From the NCBI GenBank assembly GCA_910578715.1, contig CAJTRL010000015.1, positions 1 through 64,000 on the forward strand: 64,000 bases of DNA, written 5' to 3'. Position numbers and translations under genes: made by a program. This DNA comes from an uncultured Lachnospiraceae bacterium. GTDB taxonomy: Bacteria > Bacillota > Clostridia > Lachnospirales > Lachnospiraceae. Under the pieces are notes generated by a model, which searched no databases, was not told where the DNA came from, and saw only the letters and a list, made by a program, of their open reading frames with translations. Below are positions 16,918 to 25,612 of this stretch, piece by piece (position 1 is the stretch's first letter; each line of letters starts with the position of its first letter).

Positions 16918-18306
16918 ATGGAAAAAACAATGGAGAAAATTGTCGCGCTGGCGAAAGCAAGAGGCTTCGTATACCCTGGCTCGGAGATTTACGGCGGCCT
17001 TGCGAATACCTGGGATTACGGAAATCTCGGCGTGGAATTAAAGAACAATGTGAAAAAAGCATGGTGGCAGAAGTTCATCATGGAAAATCCCCATAATGTG
17101 GGTGTGGACTGCGCTATTTTAATGAATCCGCAGACCTGGGTGGCTTCCGGTCATCTCGGCGGCTTTTCCGACCCGCTGATGGATTGTAAAGAATGCCATG
17201 AGCGTTTTCGTGCCGACCAGCTGATAGAAGATTTTGCCGCGCAGAATCAGATAGAGTTGAAAGAGTCCATCGACGGCTGGACACAGCAGCAGATGAAGGA
17301 TTTTATCGAAGAGCACAATATACCCTGTCCGACCTGTGGAAAGCATAATTTCACCGATATCAGGCAGTTTAATCTGATGTTTAAGACCTTCCAGGGCGTT
17401 ACGGAAGACGCCAAAAATACGGTTTATTTAAGGCCGGAAACGGCACAGGGAATTTTTGTCAATTTTAAAAACGTACAGAGGACGTCCCGCAAGAAGATTC
17501 CCTTCGGCATCGGACAGATTGGCAAGTCGTTCCGAAACGAGATTACGCCGGGTAATTTTACCTTCCGCACGAGAGAATTTGAGCAGATGGAGCTGGAATT
17601 TTTCTGCGAGCCCGGAACCGACATGGAGTGGTTCCAGTACTGGAGAGGATTCTGCCGCGACTGGCTGTTATCGCTTGGCATGAAAGAAGAGGAAATGAGA
17701 CTGCGCGACCATTCGCCGGAAGAGCTTTGCTTCTATTCCAAAGGAACGACGGATATCGAATTTTTGTTCCCCTTTGGCTGGGGCGAACTTTGGGGCATTG
17801 CTGACAGAACCGACTATGACCTGACACAGCACCAGAATACGTCGGGTGAGGATATGTCCTATTTTGATGACAGTAAGAATGAAAAATATGTTCCCTATGT
17901 TATCGAACCGTCCCTCGGCGCGGACCGTGTGGTTCTAGCCTTTTTATGCGCGGCTTATGACGAAGAGGAAATTGGAGAGGGTGACGTGCGGACCGTACTG
18001 CATTTCCATCCGGCCCTTGCGCCTGTTAAAATCGGCGTGCTTCCGCTTTCCAAGAAACTGAACGAAGGCGCGGAAAAGATTTTTACGGAGTTATCCAAAA
18101 AATATAACTGTGAATTTGATGACAGAGGGAATATCGGCAAGCGTTACAGAAGACAGGATGAAATCGGAACGCCGTTCTGCGTTACATACGATTTTGATTC
18201 CGAAAATGACCAGTGCGTCACGGTCAGATTCCGCGATTCCATGGAACAGGAGCGGGTGGCGATTGCAGAGCTTGACGCTTATTTTGCGGATAAATTTACG
18301 TTTTAG
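16918..18306 (+). CDS. glyS: Glycyl-tRNA synthetase, alpha2 type
   Basis: The 462-residue single-chain class II synthetase charges tRNA-Gly. The class II motifs are visible: motif 2 around FRNEITPGNFTFRTREFEQMELEFF (about residues 205-230) and motif 3 near GADRVVLAFL (about residue 340), with the anticodon-binding domain at about residues 365-460. This is the eukaryote-like dimeric form, not the alpha2beta2 form. The start ATG 16918 has GGAGG 8 nt upstream; the in-frame ATG at 16894 lacks a site. No T-box leader fits into the 92 nt upstream. Confidence 0.95.
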   Translation: MEKTMEKIVALAKARGFVYPGSEIYGGLANTWDYGNLGVELKNNVKKAWWQKFIMENPHNVGVDCAILMNPQTWVASGHLGGFSDPLMDCKECHERFRADQLIEDFAAQNQIELKESIDGWTQQQMKDFIEEHNIPCPTCGKHNFTDIRQFNLMFKTFQGVTEDAKNTVYLRPETAQGIFVNFKNVQRTSRKKIPFGIGQIGKSFRNEITPGNFTFRTREFEQMELEFFCEPGTDMEWFQYWRGFCRDWLLSLGMKEEEMRLRDHSPEELCFYSKGTTDIEFLFPFGWGELWGIADRTDYDLTQHQNTSGEDMSYFDDSKNEKYVPYVIEPSLGADRVVLAFLCAAYDEEEIGEGDVRTVLHFHPALAPVKIGVLPLSKKLNEGAEKIFTELSKKYNCEFDDRGNIGKRYRRQDEIGTPFCVTYDFDSENDQCVTVRFRDSMEQERVAIAELDAYFADKFTF

Positions 18307-18460
18307 AATGTGGGAGGAACTTCTGTGAGGCGGGCAAGTCCGATGGCGCGTACTTAGAGGGGATTTTACCGCTGTGTTCTATGATTTGTGAAATACATTT
18401 CTTTTCTATGATGGAATTGCAGATGATTTTGCCAGAGGAAAGGGATTCAGGAGGAGCAAT

Positions 18461-21100
18461 ATGAAGAAATACGGAGTAAACGAATTGAGAAGGATGTTCC
18501 TTGAGTTTTTTGAAAGCAAAGAGCATTTAAAGATGAAAAGTTTTTCGCTGGTGCCGCATAACGACAACAGTCTGCTTTTGATTAATTCCGGCATGGCGCC
18601 CTTAAAACCTTATTTTACCGGACAGGAAATTCCGCCGAGAAGACGGGTGACGACCTGCCAGAAGTGTATCAGGACGGGCGATTTGGAGAACGTGGGAAAG
18701 ACCGCCAGACACGGCACTTTTTTTGAAATGCTCGGAAACTTTTCCTTCGGAGATTATTTTAAGCATGAGGCGATTGCCTGGTGCTGGGAATTTCTGACGG
18801 AAGTGGTCGGACTCGATGCGGACAGGCTTTATCCTTCCATTTACGAAGAAGACGAAGAGGCTTTTGAAATCTGGAATAAGGAAATCGGCATTCCGGCGGA
18901 GAGAATCTACCGCTTTGGCAAAGAAGACAATTTCTGGGAGCACGGCTCCGGCCCATGCGGTCCCTGTTCGGAGGTTTACTATGACCGGGGCGAGCAGTAC
19001 GGCTGTGGAAAACCGGGTTGTACGGTGGGCTGTGACTGCGACCGCTATATGGAAATCTGGAATAATGTCTTTACCCAGTTCGATAACGACGGCAAAGGAA
19101 ATTATACGGAACTGGCGCAGAAAAACATCGATACGGGAATGGGGCTTGAACGGCTTGCTTCCGTCGTTCAGGATGTGGATTCCATTTTCGATGTGGATAC
19201 GGTGCTTGCACTTCGCACGAAAGTATGCGAGATTGCGGGCGTTTCCTATAAAGAAAACTATGACACGGATGTTTCCATCCGCATTATCACAGACCATATC
19301 CGTTCCGCAACCTTTATGATTTCTGACGGCATTATGCCTTCCAACGAGGGACGCGGCTATGTGCTCCGGCGTATCATCAGAAGGGCGGCCCGCCAGGGCC
19401 GGAAGCTCGGCATTCAGGGGACTTTCCTCGCGGCGCTCGGCGCTACGGTGATTGAAGGCTCGAAAGACGGCTATCCCGAATTAGAAGAAAAAAGAGAATT
19501 TATTTTAAATGTACTGACACAGGAAGAAAATAAGTTCAACAAGACCATCGACCAGGGACTTACGATTCTGATGGAAATGGAAGAAAACCTGACGAAGGAT
19601 GGAAAAAAGGAACTTTCCGGGGAAGACACCTTTAAATTATACGATACTTACGGATTTCCTATCGACCTGACGAAGGAAATCCTGGAAGAAAAGGGATTCA
19701 GCGTGGATGAAGAAGGCTTCCGTGCGGCGATGGAGGAGCAGAAAGTCAAGGCCCGCAAAGCCCGTAAGGTTACGAATTACATGGGCGCGGATGTGACGGT
19801 TTATGAGTCCATCGACCCCGCCGTGACTTCCGTGTTCGTGGGATATGATAACCTCGTGTACGATTCGGCAATTTCCGTTCTGACGACGGAGACGGAGCTG
19901 GTGGAAGCACTGACGGACGGCGAAATCGGAACCATTTTTACAGACGAGACGCCTTTCTATGCGACGATGGGCGGCCAGGCCGGCGACACCGGTGTCATCC
20001 GCAGTGAAAACGGTACGTTTCAGGTAGAGGAGACGGTGAAACTGCTTGGCGGTAAGGTAGGGCATATTGGCCGTATGACTTCCGGCATGTTCAAAACAGG
20101 CGATACGGTAACCCTGGAAGTAGATGCGGAGAGGAGAAACGCGACTTGTAAAAACCACAGTGCGACGCATCTTTTGCAGAAAGCGCTCCGCATGGTGCTC
20201 GGTACCCATGTGGAACAGTCCGGTTCCTATAATGACGGTGAAAGGCTTCGTTTCGACTTCTCCCATTTCTCAGCGATGACGGCGGAAGAACTGGCGAAGG
20301 TGGAGCGGATAGTCAATGAAAAAATAGCCGAGAACATTCCGGTCGTGACGGAAGTTCTGACGATTGAAGAGGCGAAAAAGACAGGCGCGATGGCGCTTTT
20401 TGGTGAAAAATACGGCGAGAAGGTGCGCGTCGTTGAAATGGGAGATTTCTCCAAAGAATTTTGCGGCGGTACCCATGTGGGCAGCACGGGCATGATTTCT
20501 TCTTTCAAAATCCTTTCCGAAAGCGGCGTTGCGGCCGGCGTCAGAAGAATCGAAGCGCTCACCGGAAACGGCGTGCTGAAATATTACGCGGAATTGGAAG
20601 AAAAGCTGGAAGAAGCGTCGAAGCTCTTAAAGACGACGCCCGTCAATCTTCTGGACAGATGCGAACATATAATGGCCGAATTAAAAGCCCTGCAGAGCGA
20701 GAACGAATCTTTAAAGAGCAAGGCGGCCAAAGATGCGCTCGGCGATGTCATGAACCAGGTAAAAGAAGTGAAAGGCACGAAACTCCTTGCGGCGAAAGTA
20801 TCCGGCGTGGATATGAACGGTCTGCGCGACCTGGGCGACCAGCTGAAAGAGAAACTGGGCGAGGGCGTTGTCGTCCTTGCTTCGGATAAAGACGGAAAAG
20901 TAAATCTGATTGCGATGGTGACGGACGGCGCGATGGCGGCGGGAGCCCATGCCGGCAATCTGATTAAAAACATTGCGGGACTCGTCGGAGGCGGCGGCGG
21001 AGGCCGTCCCAATATGGCCCAGGCGGGCGGCAAAAATCCGGCGGGAATCGAAGCGGCGGTGGAAGCGGCGTCGAAAGCGCTGGAAGAACAACTGCATTAA
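18461..21100 (+). CDS. alaS: Alanyl-tRNA synthetase
   Basis: The 879-residue class II synthetase charges tRNA-Ala. The aminoacylation domain fills the first 450 residues, the editing domain carries the HSATHLLQ zinc/catalytic motif near residue 566 and CGGTH near 668, and the glycine-rich C-Ala domain ends in a GGGGGGRPNMAQAGG segment. A strong AGGAGG site precedes ATG 18461. The 154-nt leader shows no T-box consensus. An intrinsic terminator follows at 21116-21140. Confidence 0.97.
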   Translation: MKKYGVNELRRMFLEFFESKEHLKMKSFSLVPHNDNSLLLINSGMAPLKPYFTGQEIPPRRRVTTCQKCIRTGDLENVGKTARHGTFFEMLGNFSFGDYFKHEAIAWCWEFLTEVVGLDADRLYPSIYEEDEEAFEIWNKEIGIPAERIYRFGKEDNFWEHGSGPCGPCSEVYYDRGEQYGCGKPGCTVGCDCDRYMEIWNNVFTQFDNDGKGNYTELAQKNIDTGMGLERLASVVQDVDSIFDVDTVLALRTKVCEIAGVSYKENYDTDVSIRIITDHIRSATFMISDGIMPSNEGRGYVLRRIIRRAARQGRKLGIQGTFLAALGATVIEGSKDGYPELEEKREFILNVLTQEENKFNKTIDQGLTILMEMEENLTKDGKKELSGEDTFKLYDTYGFPIDLTKEILEEKGFSVDEEGFRAAMEEQKVKARKARKVTNYMGADVTVYESIDPAVTSVFVGYDNLVYDSAISVLTTETELVEALTDGEIGTIFTDETPFYATMGGQAGDTGVIRSENGTFQVEETVKLLGGKVGHIGRMTSGMFKTGDTVTLEVDAERRNATCKNHSATHLLQKALRMVLGTHVEQSGSYNDGERLRFDFSHFSAMTAEELAKVERIVNEKIAENIPVVTEVLTIEEAKKTGAMALFGEKYGEKVRVVEMGDFSKEFCGGTHVGSTGMISSFKILSESGVAAGVRRIEALTGNGVLKYYAELEEKLEEASKLLKTTPVNLLDRCEHIMAELKALQSENESLKSKAAKDALGDVMNQVKEVKGTKLLAAKVSGVDMNGLRDLGDQLKEKLGEGVVVLASDKDGKVNLIAMVTDGAMAAGAHAGNLIKNIAGLVGGGGGGRPNMAQAGGKNPAGIEAAVEAASKALEEQLH

Positions 21101-21115
21101 AACATCTGGCAGAGA

Positions 21116-21140
21116 GGCCGGCCCAATCGGCCGGCCTTTT
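21116..21140 (+). terminator. Intrinsic terminator after alaS
   Basis: GGCCGGCC (21116-21123) and GGCCGGCC (21129-21136) form an 8-bp GC stem with a 5-nt loop, followed by only four Ts. Confidence 0.7.
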
Positions 21141-21173
21141 GAGGCTTACAAAAGAGAAGGGAGAGAGCAGATT

Positions 21174-21851
21174 ATGGCGATGTTGAGCAATGACTGGGCG
21201 GAAGCCCTGGGGGCAGAGTTTCGAAAGCCTTATTATCGGCAGCTGTATCAGTTTATCCGGGAAGAATACAGCAAAGTGGTCGTTTATCCGCCGGCGGATG
21301 ATATTTTCAACGCTTTTCATTTTACGCCCCTGAGCAAGGTAAAAGTGTTATTGCTGGGACAGGACCCTTACCATAACGAGCATCAGGCGCACGGCATGAG
21401 CTTTTCCGTACTGCCAGACCAGAAAGAAATCCCTCCCTCTCTGCAGAATATTTACCAGGAACTGCACGACGACTTAGGATGCTATATCCCTAATAACGGC
21501 TATCTGAAAAAATGGGCGGACCAGGGCGTTCTGCTCTTAAATACAGTGCTGACGGTACGAGCGCATCAGGCCAATTCCCACCAGGGAAAAGGATGGGAGG
21601 AGTTTACGGACGCGGTCATCCATGCCGTCAACGCACAGGAGCGCCCCATCGTCTATCTGCTGTGGGGACGTCCGGCGCAGAGCAAAATTCCGATGCTGAC
21701 CAATCCGAAGCATCTGATTTTAAAGGCGCCGCATCCGAGCCCTCTGTCCGCTTACCGCGGATTTTTCGGCTGTAAACATTTCAGCCAGGCCAATGAGTTC
21801 CTGAAAGAAAACGGCGCAGAGCCCATTGACTGGCAGATTGAAAATATTTAG
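21174..21851 (+). CDS. ung: Uracil-DNA glycosylase, family 1
   Basis: The 225-residue enzyme removes uracil from DNA in base excision repair. The water-activating motif GQDPYH lies near residue 61 and the leucine-loop motif HPSPLSAYRG near residue 186; length and motif spacing are normal. ATG 21174 follows a purine-rich GAGAGAG leader. The upstream terminator of alaS suggests ung begins a new unit, although no clear promoter is visible in the 73 nt between them. Confidence 0.96.
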   Translation: MAMLSNDWAEALGAEFRKPYYRQLYQFIREEYSKVVVYPPADDIFNAFHFTPLSKVKVLLLGQDPYHNEHQAHGMSFSVLPDQKEIPPSLQNIYQELHDDLGCYIPNNGYLKKWADQGVLLLNTVLTVRAHQANSHQGKGWEEFTDAVIHAVNAQERPIVYLLWGRPAQSKIPMLTNPKHLILKAPHPSPLSAYRGFFGCKHFSQANEFLKENGAEPIDWQIENI

Positions 21852-21883
21852 TTACTTCAGTATAGAAAGAAGAGGTCTTACCA

Positions 21884-23155
21884 ATGAAAAAAGAACCGTT
21901 TGTGACGAAGGAAAAAATAGAAGAAATTACGAAAACATATCCCACCCCTTTTCATATTTACGACGAAAAGGGCATCCGGGAAAACGCAAAAGCTGTGAAG
22001 GAAGCATTTGCGTGGAATCCGGGCTTTAAGGAGTATTTTGCGGTAAAAGCGACGCCCAATCCCTTTTTAATCGGTATTCTCAAAGATTACGGGTGCGGAT
22101 GCGACTGCTCCTCCCTGACGGAGCTAATGCTGAGTAACGCCATTGGCATCCGCGGGGAAGACATAATGTTTTCCTCCAACGATACCCCCAGAGAAGATTA
22201 TGAGTATGCGGCCAAAATCGGTGCCATCATCAACCTGGACGATATTACACACATTGATTTTCTGGAAAACATTCTCGGAAAACTGCCTGAAACGATGAGC
22301 TGTCGCTATAATCCGGGTGGTGTTTTTACGATGAGCAACGGCATCATGGATAACCCCGGAGATTCCAAATATGGTTTTACGACCGAGCAGCTGTTCGAAG
22401 GCTTCCGCATTTTAAAGGAAAAAGGCGTCAAACGCTTTGGTCTCCATGCGTTTCTCGCCAGCAATACGGTGACGAACGAATATTATCCGCAGCTGGCCGG
22501 ACAGTTATTTGAACTGGCCGTGAAATTAAAAGAAGAAACGGGCGTTAGCGTTTCCTTTATTAACCTTTCGGGCGGCGTCGGCATCCCCTATACGCCGGAA
22601 CAGGAGCCCAACGACATCAGAATCATTGGCGAAGGCGTCCGCAAGGTATACGAAGAAATACTGGTTCCCGCCGGTATGGGCGATGTGGCGCTCTATACGG
22701 AGATGGGACGTTTCATGATGGGGCCTTACGGCGCGCTCGTCACACAGGCGATTCACGAAAAACATACCCATAAAGAATACATCGGCGTGGACGCCTGTGC
22801 GGTCAATCTGATGCGGCCCGCCATGTACGGAGCTTATCACCACATCACGGTACTCGGCAAGGAAGACGCGCCTTGTGACCATAAGTATGATGTGACCGGT
22901 TCGCTCTGCGAAAACAACGACAAATTTGCGATAGACAGGATGCTTCCTTCCATCGAAAAAGGCGATTACCTCGTCATTCACGATACGGGGGCCCACGGAC
23001 ATTCGATGGGATATAATTATAACGGTAAGCTGCGTTCCGCGGAACTCTTACTGAAAGAGGACGGAAGCGTGCAGCTAATCAGAAGGGCGGAGACACCGAA
23101 GGATTATTTCGCGACGCTGGACTGCTTTGCTGTATTTGAGCGGCTGTCTGAGTAG
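21884..23155 (+). CDS. lysA: Diaminopimelate decarboxylase-type PLP enzyme
   Basis: The 423-residue protein belongs to the alanine racemase-fold group IV decarboxylases. The PLP lysine lies in YFAVKATPNP near residue 53, and the C-terminal barrel contains a GSLCENND motif (the partner Cys) and a GAHGHSMGYNYN turn matching the GAY-type substrate loop. The usual HIGS phosphate-binding motif is replaced by AFLASN (about residue 190). Diaminopimelate decarboxylation for lysine is the likeliest reaction, but a related carboxy-polyamine or other substrate cannot be excluded. AGAAGAGG precedes ATG 21884. A terminator follows. Confidence 0.8.
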   Translation: MKKEPFVTKEKIEEITKTYPTPFHIYDEKGIRENAKAVKEAFAWNPGFKEYFAVKATPNPFLIGILKDYGCGCDCSSLTELMLSNAIGIRGEDIMFSSNDTPREDYEYAAKIGAIINLDDITHIDFLENILGKLPETMSCRYNPGGVFTMSNGIMDNPGDSKYGFTTEQLFEGFRILKEKGVKRFGLHAFLASNTVTNEYYPQLAGQLFELAVKLKEETGVSVSFINLSGGVGIPYTPEQEPNDIRIIGEGVRKVYEEILVPAGMGDVALYTEMGRFMMGPYGALVTQAIHEKHTHKEYIGVDACAVNLMRPAMYGAYHHITVLGKEDAPCDHKYDVTGSLCENNDKFAIDRMLPSIEKGDYLVIHDTGAHGHSMGYNYNGKLRSAELLLKEDGSVQLIRRAETPKDYFATLDCFAVFERLSE

Positions 23156-23196
23156 GGAGTGGAAGGCGTAGCTTAGGTGTAGCTTATATGTAAGGT

Positions 23197-23231
23197 AAAA
23201 ACCTCGAACTTTGGTTCTGAGGTTTTTCTTT
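23197..23231 (+). terminator. Intrinsic terminator after the lysA-type gene
   Basis: AAAAACCTCGAAC (23197-23209) pairs with GTTC-T-GAGGTTTTT (23214-23227) around a 4-nt loop, and T-rich sequence follows. The group II intron remnant begins immediately downstream. Confidence 0.8.
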
Positions 23232-23233
23232 CG

Positions 23234-23500
23234 TTTGCGCGTCATGGGCGCGCTCTAACGGGTGCAAGTCCCGAACACGCCCAGATAGTGGGAAGTGTAT
23301 AGCCGAACAGCAAGGGTGTCTATCGTGAGGTGGAAGCTGTAAGCAAATCTCTGGTCCGACGGACAGAAATCACATATAAGGCTAGGCTGCGAGAGATAAG
23401 TTGGTTAAAAGCAACGAAGTCTAATAACTATCACATTTGTAGTAGCAAAGTAAATGTGACGGATATATGAGGAACAGTTCCATGAGCATCATTTTGCTTT
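23234..23500 (+). mobile_element. Group II intron remnant, 5' domain I only
   Basis: About 265 nt resemble the 5' part of a bacterial group II intron ribozyme. The features are a GCGCG-tcatggg-CGCGC opening hairpin, the phrase CTAACGGGTGCAAGTCCCGAA (23254-23274), AGCCGAACAGCAAGGGTGTC, CAGAAATCACATATAAGGCTAG and AACGAAGTCTAATAAC. These are domain I landmarks I recognise from clostridial introns. The GUGYG 5' end is degraded, and there is no reverse transcriptase frame, domain V or 3' end, so it cannot splice or move by itself. It sits directly after a terminator hairpin, a known target type for some group II introns. The exact 3' limit is unclear. Confidence 0.75.
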
Positions 23501-23524
23501 TTACGAAAATCCCCAATTTCCCCC

Positions 23525-23553
23525 TTGCATTTTCCACCCTGATATGATAAATT
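23525..23553 (+). promoter_or_regulatory. Promoter of rplS
   Basis: TTGCAT (23525-23530) and TAAATT (23548-23553) are 17 nt apart, with TG one base before the -10 box. Confidence 0.5.
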
Positions 23554-23625
23554 ATTACTGTTGCGAATAAGATGGTCCTCTGTTACAGATTGTATTAAGA
23601 ACATCCAGATTATTTAAGCGGGAAG

Positions 23626-23695
23626 GTTGAAAGAATTGCATTCTTTCAACTGCAAATTTGCACCATGAAGGTACAAATTCGCGCGCTGAGAAAGG
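23626..23695 (+). promoter_or_regulatory. rplS leader: two hairpins and shared motif
   Basis: A perfect 11-bp stem (23626-23636 with 23640-23650) with a 3-nt loop is followed by a second stem (23652-23660 with 23674-23682, one mismatch) whose loop can pair further as ACC/GGT. The following GCGCTGAGAAAGG includes the ribosome site. The arrangement could give autogenous control of L19. Confidence 0.55.
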
Positions 23696-23709
23696 AATAG
23701 GGTTATAAT

Positions 23710-24057
23710 ATGAACGAAATTATTAAAGAAATTGAAGCGGCTCAGGTAAAGGAGAAGGTTGACGAATTCAGAGTAGGCGACACGGTTAAAGTATACGGTA
23801 AGATTAAAGAAGGCAACCGTGAGAGAATCCAGATTTTCGAGGGAACCGTACTGAAGAGACAGGGCGGAAGCAACCGGGAGACTTTTACTGTCAGAAAATT
23901 ATCGAACGGTGTCGGTGTTGAGAAAACATGGCCTCTTCACTCTCCGAACGTTGAGAAAATCGAGGTTGTAAGAAGAGGTAAGGTAAGACGTGCGAAACTG
24001 AATTACCTGAGAGAGCGCATCGGTAAGAAAGCTAAAGTAAAAGAACTGGTAAAATAA
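23710..24057 (+). CDS. rplS: 50S ribosomal protein L19
   Basis: The 115-residue protein lies at the 30S-50S interface. The RVGDTVKVYGKIKEG start and the terminal LRERIGKKAKVKEL segment are typical of L19. It lies in the B. subtilis-like order rplS-rbgA-rnhB, here with lepB genes inserted. The structured 150-nt leader with two hairpins may be a regulatory site. The AGAAAGG-aatagGGTTAT leader precedes the ATG. An intrinsic terminator follows at 24070-24105. Confidence 0.98.
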   Translation: MNEIIKEIEAAQVKEKVDEFRVGDTVKVYGKIKEGNRERIQIFEGTVLKRQGGSNRETFTVRKLSNGVGVEKTWPLHSPNVEKIEVVRRGKVRRAKLNYLRERIGKKAKVKELVK

Positions 24058-24069
24058 GAGTGAATCCGG

Positions 24070-24105
24070 ACAGTTACCTTGAAGCAATTTGAGGTAACTG
24101 TTTTT
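24070..24105 (+). terminator. Intrinsic terminator after rplS
   Basis: ACAGTTACCT (24070-24079) pairs with AGGTAACTGT (24092-24101) and runs into a stretch of Ts. Confidence 0.85.
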
Positions 24106-24115
24106 GTACTATTGC

Positions 24116-24138
24116 GGAAAGGTACGGTTATCGGGGTG
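24116..24138 (+). promoter_or_regulatory. Ribosome site that decides the lepB GTG start
   Basis: GGAAAGG-tacGGTTATC-GGG-GTG places the GTG at 24136, 13 nt after GGAAAGG, exactly as in the other genes with this leader. It therefore favours GTG 24136 over the ATG at 24079, which lies inside the rplS terminator. Confidence 0.6.
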
Positions 24139-24720
24139 GCAAGAAAAAAAGGGCTGCATTTTTATCAAAAAGAAAAGAAAATAAATTCTTCACTTCTCAA
24201 GGATATCTTTGAAATGATGATTGGAACTCTTGTAGCTGTTTTTCTGGCAGTGGCGCTGACCTATTTTGTCGGTATGCGGACAAGCGTTATCGGGGATTCC
24301 ATGGAACCGGCGCTGAGTAACGGACAGGAAATCCTGATAAACCGTTTTCAGTATAAACTGGCTTCTCCAAAGCGGGGAGATGTTGTCGTTTTCCTTCCGA
24401 ATGGAAATCAGAATACGCATTATTATGTGAAAAGAATTATTGCGCTGCCGGGTGAGACGATACAGATTCTGAACGGAAAGGTTTATATTGACGGGGAATT
24501 GCTGGAAGAAGACGAGAGGTTTGATAAAATCATTGATGCGGGAATTGCGGGAAATGAGATAACGCTGGCCGGAAATGAGTATTTTGTTCTGGGAGATAAC
24601 CGGAACAGCAGTGAGGACAGCCGTTCTGGTAATATCGGGCCGATAGCCAAGAATACTATTATAGGAAAAGCGTGGTTCCACTTGAAAAATGCGGAGGGTG
24701 AAATAGGATTCATCGAATGA
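24136..24720 (+). CDS. lepB: Signal peptidase I
   Basis: The 194-residue membrane-bound serine peptidase cleaves signal peptides outside the membrane. One N-terminal transmembrane helix (about residues 30-52) is followed by the Ser motif GDSMEPAL near residue 58 and the general-base Lys in YYVKRIIALPGE near residue 101, with GDNRNSSEDSR (box E) near 158. The GTG start at 24136 is chosen because an earlier ATG lies in the rplS terminator. rbgA begins 15 nt after its stop. A second signal peptidase follows rbgA. Confidence 0.92.
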   Translation: MARKKGLHFYQKEKKINSSLLKDIFEMMIGTLVAVFLAVALTYFVGMRTSVIGDSMEPALSNGQEILINRFQYKLASPKRGDVVVFLPNGNQNTHYYVKRIIALPGETIQILNGKVYIDGELLEEDERFDKIIDAGIAGNEITLAGNEYFVLGDNRNSSEDSRSGNIGPIAKNTIIGKAWFHLKNAEGEIGFIE

Positions 24721-24735
24721 ACAGACGGAGGAAAA

Positions 24736-25590
24736 ATGAATTATCAGTGGTATCCCGGACATATGACAAAAGCAAAGCGCATGATGCAGGAAAATATCGG
24801 ATTAATTGACCTGGTGATTGAACTGGTGGACGCCAGGATTCCTTTCAGCAGCCGTAATCCTGATATTGATGACCTCGGAAAAAATAAGGCGAGACTAATC
24901 TTGCTCAATAAGGCGGATTTGGCGGACGATGCGTGTAATAAAGCGTGGGTAGAATACTTTAAAAGAAAAGGCTTTCTTGTGCTGGAAATCAATGCCAGAG
25001 AGGGAACGGGAATAAAAGGCGTCCAGGGAGCGGTACGGGAAGCCTGTCGTGAGAAAATCGAGCGGGACCGCAGAAAGGGAATTGTGAACAGGCCGGTGCG
25101 CGCGATTGTTGTAGGAATCCCGAACGTAGGGAAATCTACCTTTATCAATTCCATAGCCGGCAAAGCGTGTGCAAAGACCGGTAATAAGCCGGGCGTTACG
25201 AAAGGAAAACAGTGGATTCGCCTAAACAGGGAGCTGGAGCTGTTAGATACGCCGGGGATTTTGTGGCCCAGGTTTGACAATCAGGAGGTAGGCCGGAATC
25301 TCGCTTTTATCGGTTCCATGAACGATGAAATTTTGCAAAAGACGGAACTGGTAATGGACTTACTTGCATGTTTGATGGTACACTATAAAAAGGAGCTTGC
25401 AGAGCGTTATCAGATTTCGGAAGAGCCGGAGACGCCTCTTCAGGTTTATGAACATATTTGCGAGAACCGGAAATGTTATAAAAAAGGCGGAGAAATCGAC
25501 TATGAGAAAGGCGCTTCGCTATTGCTCGATGATTTCAGAAGCGGAAAAATTGGAAGAATTACGTTAGAAAGACCTGACGGGATAGTATAA
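24736..25590 (+). CDS. rbgA: Ribosome biogenesis GTPase RbgA (YlqF)
   Basis: The 284-residue circularly permuted GTPase promotes late 50S assembly. It starts with the typical QWYPGHMTKAKR. The permuted order is G4 (LNKADL near residue 57), then G1 (GIPNVGKST near 128), then G3 (DTPG near 175). The C-terminal helical domain is near residues 200-284. GGAGG lies just before ATG 24736. It sits between two lepB genes and upstream of rnhB, as in B. subtilis. Confidence 0.96.
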   Translation: MNYQWYPGHMTKAKRMMQENIGLIDLVIELVDARIPFSSRNPDIDDLGKNKARLILLNKADLADDACNKAWVEYFKRKGFLVLEINAREGTGIKGVQGAVREACREKIERDRRKGIVNRPVRAIVVGIPNVGKSTFINSIAGKACAKTGNKPGVTKGKQWIRLNRELELLDTPGILWPRFDNQEVGRNLAFIGSMNDEILQKTELVMDLLACLMVHYKKELAERYQISEEPETPLQVYEHICENRKCYKKGGEIDYEKGASLLLDDFRSGKIGRITLERPDGIV

Positions 25591-25612
25591 AAGGGGAATT
25601 GAGGTTAGTGAT

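Noticed and set aside
18307..18460. T-box riboswitch before alaS
   Set aside because: No T-box consensus or antiterminator/terminator pair is visible.
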